Made by a program: the position numbers and the translations under genes
Origin: an uncultured beta proteobacterium
Lineage (GTDB): Bacteria > Pseudomonadota > Gammaproteobacteria > Burkholderiales > Burkholderiaceae
Length of the DNA: 23,391 nucleotides
Reading direction: 5' to 3'
Assembly (NCBI GenBank): GCA_903845455.1
Contig: CAIMXN010000103.1
Coordinates: 1-23,391 of the forward strand
The notes under the pieces: generated by a model
What the model was told of the DNA's origin: nothing
The model's database searches: none
Seen by the model: only the letters and a program-made list of their open reading frames with translations
Part shown: positions 7,846 to 15,707 of the stretch, piece after piece
Numbering within the stretch: the first letter of the stretch is position 1
How the letters are laid out: each line of letters begins with the position of its first letter

Positions 7846-8886
7846 CTATAAATTTTTACCAATAGCACGAGCAAACGCTTCATACATTGCCGGTATGCGA
7901 ATATGCTTTTTCTTTAACTCTTCCATCCGCGTAGCGACAATAAACTGCTGCCCAGTGACGACGGGTACACCGTCATAATTTTTATTTGAATCAATAATCA
8001 CTAAGGCCATGCGCGCTGCAAGTTGCCCTTGTTCAAATGGAGAAACCCCGATTGCCAAGCTGCCACCATCTTCAACATTTAATGCGCTGGTCCCAATGAC
8101 AGGAACCTTAGTATTGGCTTCAGTCCATGAGACAACCTCTTCCGGTGGAACTAACTTTGGATCAGTCGCCGACCGCGCCAACTCACGATAACTGCTAATC
8201 ATAATGAAATCTACTTGTTTACCAACTTGCAAAATTTTCTCTTGCCACTCATCATAGGTTCCCACCTGGACCGAATCTACCAGTCGCATGGGCTTCCAGT
8301 CAAAGCTCTTGATTTGGGTGTGATCAAAATTTGCAGACGCAGATTTATCAGCAATACTAAATAAGAGCGGCGCTGCACCGTAGTTATTTAGCTTAGCAAT
8401 TTCGATGAGTGCATTGCGATAGGCCATCAGTGGTTTTAGCTCTATGACCCCTGTCACATTTTGTGCGCCTAGGTATCTATAGCCGATGATGTCAGACTCT
8501 ACCCCTGCAAAAACGACCTTAATACTGGGGTGGTTAACATAATCGCGCGCCACTAAATCCTGCGCCTCATCATCGATAGCAATTAATATATTGGGTTTCC
8601 ACTCTTCGATGGTCTGTTTGACGGTATTAGTGGCAGTGCGACGGGATTGTGCATCCGGATAATTATTCAAACCCATATATTGCCAACGTAAAGAATAGGA
8701 ACCTTTCTTTTCTAACACTCGCATGAGTCCAATATTGACATCTTTAACCCACGGGTCGGCACTGTTGTAGCTATGCACTATTAGGATCCGAGGCCGACTG
8801 ATGCTTTCGTAGATAAATAAACTAGCAACTCCGACCAAAAATACCGAGATGAGTACATTGACAATTTTGCGAAGAGGTAATGCCAT
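7846..8886 (-). CDS. Membrane-tethered ABC_sub_bind-type solute-binding protein, copy 1
   Basis: A 346-residue protein with one N-terminal membrane anchor (about 8-27, no cleavage site or lipobox seen) and a periplasmic two-lobed domain resembling the ABC transporter substrate-binding family (Pfam ABC_sub_bind). It begins SRPRILIVHSYNSADPWVKD and includes EEWKPNILIAIDDEAQ, NHPSIKVVFAGVES, LNVEDGGSLAIGVSPFEQG and the C-terminal IPAMYEAFARA. The ATG lies one nucleotide after the stop of the upstream permease, with AGGG in the permease 3' end, so the two are translationally coupled. It is clearly paralogous to the protein at 10745-11785 (shared SRPRIL, NVEDG, EQG and EAFARA blocks). No ABC subunits are present. 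Delivering solute to the co-encoded DASS permease is my inference. The ligand is unknown. Confidence 0.75.
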   Translation of the reverse strand: MALPLRKIVNVLISVFLVGVASLFIYESISRPRILIVHSYNSADPWVKDVNIGLMRVLEKKGSYSLRWQYMGLNNYPDAQSRRTATNTVKQTIEEWKPNILIAIDDEAQDLVARDYVNHPSIKVVFAGVESDIIGYRYLGAQNVTGVIELKPLMAYRNALIEIAKLNNYGAAPLLFSIADKSASANFDHTQIKSFDWKPMRLVDSVQVGTYDEWQEKILQVGKQVDFIMISSYRELARSATDPKLVPPEEVVSWTEANTKVPVIGTSALNVEDGGSLAIGVSPFEQGQLAARMALVIIDSNKNYDGVPVVTGQQFIVATRMEELKKKHIRIPAMYEAFARAIGKNL

Positions 8887-8887
8887 G

Positions 8888-10735
8888 TTACAAAATCCCT
8901 AAGTAATGCCAGAATGGCATTGAGGCATAAATTCCTAGCAGCTTGATGAGTGTTATTAGGATATTTAACACTAGGAAGTTCCGTTCTTCATAAGGGCTGC
9001 CAGATATTTTTTTAAACAGGGTATAAGACCCATTTTGGTAGGCAAAGAACCAGCTACTGCCCATCGTTAATATGATAAATCCAACAAGCCAGGAATTGAT
9101 TCCACTAAAGCTAGCAATGGGTATAAAGATAGCGGCCAAAATGATCATGGTGAGATTAATTGGCAGAATAAACCGCAAGGATAAGATGACACCAGATAAG
9201 AGCAGAATGAATAAACTCAAATTGTCGCGCATCAGTTCGGTAATCCAGGCCAATTGACCAACCAGAATTTTGTCCGCCCCAAGGAAGTGTATGGTGTTGA
9301 ATAGCCCTAACAGCCCACCCAAAAGCATTAGGAAAGGCCAGTCAATTGAGGTTTGAAATTCTTCCTTCGTAAGGGAGCTAAATAGTAGCAAACCAAATAA
9401 GACAGTCAATACGATCCAGACCGGAGCAATTTTGTGTACGCTGTAGGTTGCAACCACAATACTGAACAGCACTATTCCAAGAGCTGCAGCCCATTCCTTC
9501 TTACTCATCGGCCCCAATACCTTGAGTTGTAGGTCTACGATATGGCTCGAGAGTGGCAAAGCATCCTGATTGCGGAACATGAGTTTGCTAATAATGAGAT
9601 ATGCAAGGAGCATTACGATGCCGCTCACCGATCCAGCGAAAAGCCAATAGAGCCAATGAAACTGGTCTTGCAATTGCATGGATAGCATGCCAAAAATCAC
9701 AAAATTAGCACTCATCCCAGTCAGAAAAATGCCTGAGAACAGGGTGGAGCCTGTAAATGCCGCGGCTGATAAGCGGGTTGCAGCGCGACTGCCGTTCGCA
9801 TAATGTATAGCGTGAAGCATGTCTTTGAGCATTGGAGTAACTACTGCAATGCGACCATTGCCTGTGGGTACGATTGGCGTGAGGAAGATACCCATCAGCA
9901 GAAGATTTAGCTCATAGCAGAATTGATTGTGCGGCATATAGCGCAATAGCAATAACAGTACACGTAGAGCTAAGCCTGATCCAATAATGATGGCCGATAA
10001 GCTAAGTACGCTGACCGCCATAAAAAAACTGGGGGAGGAAAATCCCGACAAGACCACTGATACTGGCGCCATACCGGCTAGGGTAATGCTCAATATTGCA
10101 AAGAATCCCGGTACGAACTCCGGTACAAGGCGAAACACCCACATCAAAACTGTCGCAGTCAGAATTGCTATTAATAACTTTAACTCAAGGGCTAGCCCAA
10201 AGTGGTCGCCCCACAAGATTACTCCAGCAGGTAGCAGTAATGTCGCTAACCAACCGATGCTTGCGACCATCTCTGCTGACTTATTAATGGGTTTAGCTTT
10301 TTCTTCGTTTGGGATTTTAAAATCCAACTTTTCAATGAAGTGTGAAACTAGTGAAACCCAGAGCTCTTGACGTACAGAAGGATGGTTAAGTAGTGCCTCG
10401 GCTAGGGCGTGATGGGAAATTCGCAAAATTCGAACGGGCCCTTTGGCAGTTGCACTAGAGAGATAGCGAACCCCACCAAGGGCTGCCTCTTCCCCTAAGA
10501 ATCCTGCTGGACCAACTTTTACTGCCTCACTCTGGGTTGCGATTTCTACTTCGCCTTCTAGAACCAGACAAGTATCATGAACCTCATCGCCAAGCTTAAA
10601 CAGGACATCACCCGAAGCAAGCGTTTCCTCGTGAGTCATCGGCAATAGCCGTGCCTTGATCTCGCGTGGCAGCCTAGATAGGATCGGTGCATCGTCGAGG
10701 ACTGAAGCGTGTTGGTGGATGGGGGGCTGATTCAT
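8888..10735 (-). CDS. Cyclic-nucleotide-binding-like domain fused to DASS/SLC13-type permease, copy 1
   Basis: A 615-residue fusion. Residues about 15-135 form a CRP-like beta-barrel domain (GDVLFKLGD, LVLEGEVEI, GFLGEEAALGG). Residues about 155-615 form a polytopic DASS (divalent anion/Na+ symporter) domain with about a dozen helices, including FRLVPEFVPGFF (201-212), TPIVPTGNGRIAVVTP (286-301) and LPINLTMIILAAIFIPI (524-540). DASS carriers take up sulfate or di- and tricarboxylates. The usual SNT substrate motifs are not intact, so the substrate is open. In the barrel the phosphate-binding cassette keeps G81-E82, but the Arg that normally contacts cyclic-nucleotide phosphate is not at its usual place (the nearest is R90). 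The gene starts 9 nt after the upstream binding-protein gene and ends 1 nt before the next. Confidence 0.8.
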   Translation of the reverse strand: MNQPPIHQHASVLDDAPILSRLPREIKARLLPMTHEETLASGDVLFKLGDEVHDTCLVLEGEVEIATQSEAVKVGPAGFLGEEAALGGVRYLSSATAKGPVRILRISHHALAEALLNHPSVRQELWVSLVSHFIEKLDFKIPNEEKAKPINKSAEMVASIGWLATLLLPAGVILWGDHFGLALELKLLIAILTATVLMWVFRLVPEFVPGFFAILSITLAGMAPVSVVLSGFSSPSFFMAVSVLSLSAIIIGSGLALRVLLLLLRYMPHNQFCYELNLLLMGIFLTPIVPTGNGRIAVVTPMLKDMLHAIHYANGSRAATRLSAAAFTGSTLFSGIFLTGMSANFVIFGMLSMQLQDQFHWLYWLFAGSVSGIVMLLAYLIISKLMFRNQDALPLSSHIVDLQLKVLGPMSKKEWAAALGIVLFSIVVATYSVHKIAPVWIVLTVLFGLLLFSSLTKEEFQTSIDWPFLMLLGGLLGLFNTIHFLGADKILVGQLAWITELMRDNLSLFILLLSGVILSLRFILPINLTMIILAAIFIPIASFSGINSWLVGFIILTMGSSWFFAYQNGSYTLFKKISGSPYEERNFLVLNILITLIKLLGIYASMPFWHYLGIL

Positions 10736-10744
10736 GTGTATTGG

Positions 10745-11785
10745 CTATGGGAAATAGGTATTGGCAGCTCGGGCAAATGCCTCATGAATTGCAGGAATAG
10801 TTAACTTCCTGGCCTTGAGCTTTGATTCACTCATATACACCACGTATTGCCGGGTGGATTCTGTAGGTATATCTTTTGGCGCTTTCCCCAAAATAATGGC
10901 TTCTGCCATATCACCCGAAATCTCACCCTGTTCCAATGGCGAGGGGCCAACTGATATGGGTGCACCATCCTCAACATTAAACCCTTGTATACCCAACGGA
11001 ATAGCTACTGAATTTTTTTCAGTCCATTCCATGACGGTTTTTGCTGATACAAAATTCTTGGCTTGTCCCGGTGTTTTGAGCAAATTGCGATAGTTAGCAA
11101 AAATAATGAAGTCTGCCGTCTTTTCGGCATCGATCACTACCTTTTTCCATTCATCAAAACTTGCAACCAGTTTTGAATCTACTAGCTTAATAGGGGCCCA
11201 GTCCTGATCAAGGATGTAGCGCTCGTTAGCAAGGATTGAATCAGACCGGTCACCAATATTGATAAAACGAACTTTATCCGCTGCTATTCCTTTGGCCTTG
11301 GCAACCTCGATCATGGTCTCTCTCAGGGCAACAAGGGCTTTGCGTTCGACAATGCCAGTGACATTATTAGCCTTATCGTAGCCATACTTCGATGGCTCGC
11401 CATTAATGGCGGCATAAACAATCTTAATCGTTGGATGATTTACATAGTTCTTGGCAACATATTGCTGCGCAGCGTCGTTAACGGCCAAAATGACATCTGG
11501 TTTCCAGTCCTCAATAACTTTTATGGCGCTGTTAGCAGCGCGCTTACGGAACGGCTCATCGGTGTGGCGTTTTAAATCGAGGTAGTGCCAGCGGACAGTG
11601 TAGGCTGTCGGATTATTGAGGGCTCGACGAATACCGGCGTCAATGTCGCGCGTCCAAGAATAATCATTGAAATAGCTTTGCACTACTAGAATGCGTGGCC
11701 TACTGGTGTTCAGATGAACAAGATAAGCCCCTGCGCAGACAAAAAACAGCAAGGCTAGCCACTGCGGTAGGCGAAGTATTCTCAT
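10745..11785 (-). CDS. Membrane-tethered ABC_sub_bind-type solute-binding protein, copy 2
   Basis: A 346-residue paralogue of the protein at 7846-8886, with the same length and layout: N-terminal anchor (about 7-25), then SRPRILVVQSYFNDYSWTRD, EDWKPDVILAVNDAAQQ, NHPTIKIVYAAING, FNVEDGAPISVGPSPLEQG and IPAIHEAFARA. The start codon overlaps the stop of the upstream permease gene (ATGA), so translation is coupled. It lies between the two permease genes, giving the order permease 2, binding protein 2, permease 1, binding protein 1. The anchor should hold the binding domain at the outer face of the inner membrane beside its permease. The ligand is unknown, and it may differ from that of copy 1 because many loop residues differ. 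Confidence 0.75.
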   Translation of the reverse strand: MRILRLPQWLALLFFVCAGAYLVHLNTSRPRILVVQSYFNDYSWTRDIDAGIRRALNNPTAYTVRWHYLDLKRHTDEPFRKRAANSAIKVIEDWKPDVILAVNDAAQQYVAKNYVNHPTIKIVYAAINGEPSKYGYDKANNVTGIVERKALVALRETMIEVAKAKGIAADKVRFINIGDRSDSILANERYILDQDWAPIKLVDSKLVASFDEWKKVVIDAEKTADFIIFANYRNLLKTPGQAKNFVSAKTVMEWTEKNSVAIPLGIQGFNVEDGAPISVGPSPLEQGEISGDMAEAIILGKAPKDIPTESTRQYVVYMSESKLKARKLTIPAIHEAFARAANTYFP

Positions 11786-13605
11786 AAGATATTTAAATAC
11801 TTCCAGTAAGGAATCGAAGCGTACAGGGCTGCAATCTTGATGAGACTAACCACAAGATTGTGCTTGAGCATAAGGGAGGTGTTATAGGTGCCAGGGCCCG
11901 CGATATCGGCGAACTGCAGATAGTAGTGACACTGATACGGTAACACCCATAATTCTGCAAGTAGCAGGATCGCAAACCCAACGATCCATGGGTTCAAACC
12001 CATAGTGTCGGCTAGGGTGATAAAAATGGTCGCCAAGATTGCTGTCGCTGGTGCAATCGGCATCACAATTCGTACCAGCAGCATAGCTCCAATAAGTAAG
12101 GCGATAAACACTGGAAAATCCTTAACCATGTATTCCCCGATCCAGAGAAGATGGGTGGTGATTAACTTATCTAAGCCAAGGAAATTGAGGGAGCTGACTA
12201 ATCCGATGGTGGCACCAAAGAAAATCAGGAACGACCAGTCGATCTCCTTGCGAAACTCTTCAACGCTAAGGAATCCCATGGCCAATAAGAAGGAGATCAT
12301 CCCCATGCCGATCCAGGATGGCGGAATTTGATGAATATTAAAAGTGATAACACCCAGAGCAAATAGCAAAATAGTGATCAGTGCAGCCCATTCACGCAGC
12401 TTCATTGGCCCTAACAAATAAAGCTGTCCCTGAATTTGCGAGCGGGTAAGGGCGGGTTTTTCCGTATTTCGGAAAAATACATACAAGCTGGCAATATATA
12501 GTACCAACATGATGCCGCCAACCACTGCACCAGCTAAAAACCAATCGATCATCTGAAACTGTGCCTGAATCTGGCTGGGCATCATTGCTAGAACCAGAAA
12601 ATTATTCGCCTTACTGGTCAATAACACAGCTGACATTAAGGTTAATCCACCAAAAGTCGAAGCAGCAACAGCCGTTGCAGCCTTTCCCCCCTTGCGCAAG
12701 CGCAAAGAGCTGATTAAGCCATCCATGAGTGGCGCTACTAGCGCAACTCGACCGACGATTGCGGGGACTATGGGTGTGAGAAATAAACCGGTTGTGGCAA
12801 TGCTCAAATTAAATCCGAGTTGATTTTTCGGAAACAAGCGCAACAACCATAGTAGAAAGCGATAGCTTAAGCCAGACTCGGTAATAACCACGCCCACACC
12901 AAGCACGCTTAAGGATAGGAAAAAAGAGTCCGACACAAAGCCCGACATAGCAACTTTGGGCGGTGCTAGACCCAGACCCATGGTAGCGGCAAGCACAAAT
13001 AGCCCGGGGACATATTCAGGGACAAGCCGGAATGCCCACATAGACAATGTCAGCGATAGCAGCGACAAGAAGAGCAGGGCATTATGTTCTAGTTGCAGTG
13101 GTGCCCCAAACTCCATTATTAGGGCTGGCAACGCTAATGTAACTACCCATCCCAGCACCATTATCCAGGGTGGGTTTCCCTCATTTTCTAAGTCCGCCTT
13201 TTCAAGCGAAAGACCGTGGCTTTCCAGTAAATGGCCTCCAGCTCTATCGGTTAGACTGGGATCATCACGCAAGAGGTCAGTTACTCCCTCCTCGGGCAAT
13301 ACTAGTATTCGGCAGTCCGTTGTCGCAATAACACTGGCATGGTGTAGCGTAGCCCCCAAAAATACTTCGCCAATAACATCTTCAACAGATATTAGGCCAT
13401 TGGGCGATTGCAAGGCACACTGCCCTTCCATGATGACGAAGAGTTGGCTAGCTATATCTCCCTTTTGCACCAATGTATCACCGGCCTTTAAATAGCGCTC
13501 TTCAAGGTAGGGGATAGCGCGCGCCAAAGCTGCTTTTGAGCATTTATCCAGTAAGGGTAAACGAGAGAACTTTTGTTCAATCTGGTCAGCTGAGAATGAG
13601 ATCAT
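11782..13605 (-). CDS. Cyclic-nucleotide-binding-like domain fused to DASS/SLC13-type permease, copy 2
   Basis: A 607-residue paralogue of the permease at 8888-10735. The CRP-like domain (about 10-125) contains GDTLVQKGD, LFVIMEGQCALQ and VIGEVFLGAT. The DASS domain (about 148-607) contains FRLVPEYVPGLF, TPIVPAIVGRVALVAP (277-292), SKANNFLVLAM and VMPIAPATAILATIFI. The phosphate-binding cassette keeps G79-E80 but has H88-H89-A90-S91 where the phosphate-contacting Arg is expected, so ordinary cAMP binding is doubtful. Both hairpin-tip motifs differ from the DASS consensus and from copy 1, hinting at a different substrate. The ATG has a poor Shine-Dalgarno (AAAAAG). It is the first gene of a tightly packed four-gene operon, whose promoter should lie in the 209 nt upstream, which contain a long inverted repeat. 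Confidence 0.8.
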   Translation of the reverse strand: MISFSADQIEQKFSRLPLLDKCSKAALARAIPYLEERYLKAGDTLVQKGDIASQLFVIMEGQCALQSPNGLISVEDVIGEVFLGATLHHASVIATTDCRILVLPEEGVTDLLRDDPSLTDRAGGHLLESHGLSLEKADLENEGNPPWIMVLGWVVTLALPALIMEFGAPLQLEHNALLFLSLLSLTLSMWAFRLVPEYVPGLFVLAATMGLGLAPPKVAMSGFVSDSFFLSLSVLGVGVVITESGLSYRFLLWLLRLFPKNQLGFNLSIATTGLFLTPIVPAIVGRVALVAPLMDGLISSLRLRKGGKAATAVAASTFGGLTLMSAVLLTSKANNFLVLAMMPSQIQAQFQMIDWFLAGAVVGGIMLVLYIASLYVFFRNTEKPALTRSQIQGQLYLLGPMKLREWAALITILLFALGVITFNIHQIPPSWIGMGMISFLLAMGFLSVEEFRKEIDWSFLIFFGATIGLVSSLNFLGLDKLITTHLLWIGEYMVKDFPVFIALLIGAMLLVRIVMPIAPATAILATIFITLADTMGLNPWIVGFAILLLAELWVLPYQCHYYLQFADIAGPGTYNTSLMLKHNLVVSLIKIAALYASIPYWKYLNIL

Positions 13606-13696
13606 CTTTTTGGTGCATCAACTAGCACAAGCATGTTATTGGCTTGAGCAGGTCTTGAGCTATTTAGGCAGTCAATTCTTATTTTTAATCTCATGG

Positions 13697-13756
13697 AAAT
13701 CTGACTTCTTGATGTAAAACAATAATGTTAATTAGTGTAGCAAAAGAATCAGATTT
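13697..13756. promoter_or_regulatory. Long inverted repeat upstream of the DASS/binding-protein operon
   Basis: AAATCTGA at 13697-13704 pairs with TCAGATTT at 13749-13756. Past one bulged C, TTCTT (13706-13710) pairs with AAGAA (13744-13748). This gives a 13-bp stem with one bulge and an AT-rich loop of about 33 nt. It lies about 90 nt upstream of the first permease gene and about 60 nt after the stop of the DUF4239 gene. No T-run follows on the minus strand. It could be a leader structure, a distant operator pair or a 3'-end structure for the upstream gene. I could not choose. Confidence 0.4.
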
Positions 13757-13814
13757 AGGTGCGGTAAGCGCTAAATGTGAGCCAGTATTTAAGCGGGTGT
13801 TATATCCCCCTTTT

Positions 13815-15530
13815 TTACTTCCAAATAAAGTTTTCTACTGTAATTACGTAGGGTTCAGAAGAAATTGCTTTTGGGCCTAAATAGGGTCGGTCGGTATATA
13901 GAATCAACACAATAAATAGCGCAAGCAGAATTGAAACTGAGCTTACTCCAAAAAGGTGGAAGTGATGACCAGTAAAGCCGATGAGGTAGACAGCGATAAT
14001 GCATAGGAATGAGCACATAACTAAAATGAACCACATGATGGGTGGAATATTAGAGTCTGGGCTTGCAGCAAATAAACGTTCAGTCCGCGCCGAATATACT
14101 GTAGTAAGGTTATCTAGCAAGAGGTCTTTTTCATGGCTTAATTCTGGTTTTTTTGTAATGTCCAAGGAAACCACTTTTTTATGGATTTTATCTAAGACTT
14201 TATTACCAGGAAAGCTGACAGTAGGAAGACCCTGCATCTGATCAAGCCATTCTTGAGAAACCACTATGTTGACATACTGGGTTAATAATTCTCTAATTTC
14301 TGTTCGATCAGCATCTGAGAATCCTTGTGTATTTTTTTGCACTAGCGAGATTGCATTTGCCTCATTAACGACTAGATCTGAAGCATGGTTATAGGTTGTA
14401 ATAGTAGTTACCAAAGTAAAACCTAGAATGAGGGCGGCCGTTACGCCAAGAGCATCCAAAGGCTTTTCTGAAAAACGATAGTGATCTTTTTTCTCATGAT
14501 CATCATTTTTATGAACTCGTGACCTAAATGCGTACATTCCAAAAATACTAGCAAATATGTAAAAAGCCACGATAGATAAAGACCACGTCCAAGTAGGATA
14601 GGTAAACACCTTAACGGAGAATGGTATACCGTCATCAGCGGCCTCATCATTAGGGGATTTAAACAGTTTTATATTTGCTTCAGATAGCTGAAAACCTATT
14701 GCCCCATTTCGGCCTGGTAATGGATCTAGGAACCACTTTTTATAAATCTTTTCCATTTCATTACTGGAGAATAATTCCTTAATGGTGCTATCTACCAGAG
14801 CTTTAAATTGAGGATTATTTTTGCGGAACATAATGGCAGTCGGCATATCTGCTAGGCCTTCATGCAATAAACCAAATTCTTCTTCCTTACCTTTAAAAGT
14901 AACTAAGCCAGCAGCAATGGCTGCGCCAATGACAAAGGCATCTGCTTTTTTATTTAGTAATTTAGTAAAAGCCTCTTCCTGGTCAGCGACATAAACCCTG
15001 TTGAAATGGTAGTCTTCCCTTTTTTCTTGTAAGCGCATGCTGGCAGCGAATGCGGATCCAGGGTCCACTGCTAAGGTTTTGCCATCCAAATCTTTAATAC
15101 TTCTATAGTTATCTGCTTTGCGGACCACGGCATTTTCTTGATCAATGTAAATAGAAGTTGAGAATGCAATAAATCGCTCTCGTTCTTTCGCATGAGTACT
15201 TGAACCACATTCCATGTCAATGGTGTTATCTAGCAACTTGGGTATCCGATCGGATCCAGAGACAAGAATGTAATTCACCTTTAAGTTAGGCATTTTCAAA
15301 TTGGTTTTGATGGCCTCAGCTATTTTGTTGCAGATATCGATGGTGTAGCCAATCGGTATTTTGGAGTCAGGCGTTTGTAGATAAGAGTAGGGAATAGACG
15401 AATTACGAAATCCGATATTGATTACTTGTGCGCGTGCAATCTCTTCAAGCGTATTGATTTCAACAGCCTTACTCTGAAAGCTTAAGCTCCATAAAAAAAC
15501 TATAAAAATAGTCAATAAACTTTTATTCAT
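13815..15530 (-). CDS. Solute-binding domain (GltI-like) fused to DUF4239 bestrophin-like membrane domain
   Basis: A 571-residue fusion. A signal peptide (about 1-22) precedes a family-3 binding domain (about 25-270) resembling the glutamate/aspartate-binding protein GltI: VINIGFRNSSIPYSY (36-50), ECGSSTHAKERERFIAFS (107-124) and a DLDGKTLAVDPGSA segment (147-160). Hydrophobic helices lie at about 314-334, 359-379, 497-519 and 525-546. The last part (about 350-570) matches the DUF4239 pattern, including YTDRPYLGP after the last helix. DUF4239 has been described as bestrophin-like; bestrophins are anion channels. The layout, with a periplasmic ligand domain joined to a small membrane domain, suggests a ligand-gated channel or receptor. 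That function is inferred. The gene starts 177 nt after cysNC on the same strand. Confidence 0.75.
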   Translation of the reverse strand: MNKSLLTIFIVFLWSLSFQSKAVEINTLEEIARAQVINIGFRNSSIPYSYLQTPDSKIPIGYTIDICNKIAEAIKTNLKMPNLKVNYILVSGSDRIPKLLDNTIDMECGSSTHAKERERFIAFSTSIYIDQENAVVRKADNYRSIKDLDGKTLAVDPGSAFAASMRLQEKREDYHFNRVYVADQEEAFTKLLNKKADAFVIGAAIAAGLVTFKGKEEEFGLLHEGLADMPTAIMFRKNNPQFKALVDSTIKELFSSNEMEKIYKKWFLDPLPGRNGAIGFQLSEANIKLFKSPNDEAADDGIPFSVKVFTYPTWTWSLSIVAFYIFASIFGMYAFRSRVHKNDDHEKKDHYRFSEKPLDALGVTAALILGFTLVTTITTYNHASDLVVNEANAISLVQKNTQGFSDADRTEIRELLTQYVNIVVSQEWLDQMQGLPTVSFPGNKVLDKIHKKVVSLDITKKPELSHEKDLLLDNLTTVYSARTERLFAASPDSNIPPIMWFILVMCSFLCIIAVYLIGFTGHHFHLFGVSSVSILLALFIVLILYTDRPYLGPKAISSEPYVITVENFIWK

Positions 15531-15707
15531 GTCGTGCCTATTTTATTTCTTGGGTATAGCTTAGCTTGAAATCTATTTATAGCTCAATCTTTGTTTGATC
15601 AATGGCGATTTTAATCCCTTCTCCAAATACTGCTGACACTACTGATAATGGATAGACCCCCAATTTTATGAGTTTCATAAGATGGCTTGGTGGAGGCTAT
15701 TTTGAGA

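Noticed and set aside
7802..7860. 9-bp inverted repeat GGTAAAAAT / ATTTTTACC at the end of the copy 1 binding-protein gene
   Set aside because: AT-rich, 41-nt loop and partly coding (it includes the last codons). No T-run in the position a terminator needs, so chance is likely.
9987..10370. Antisense open frame inside the copy 1 permease gene
   Set aside because: A shadow of the membrane-protein coding strand with no recognisable domain.
7846..11785. The two ABC_sub_bind proteins as ordinary ABC importer subunits
   Set aside because: No ABC ATPase or permease gene lies anywhere in the window, and both genes are translationally coupled or closely spaced to DASS permease genes instead.
12956..13495. 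Long antisense open frame (179 codons) inside the copy 2 permease gene
   Set aside because: Serine/proline-rich low-complexity translation, typical of the shadow of a real gene; the opposite strand encodes a clear CRP-like/DASS protein.
15666..15680. Hairpin TTATGA/TCATAA downstream of cysNC
   Set aside because: The stem is short and AT-rich with no following T-run, so I cannot support it as a terminator.
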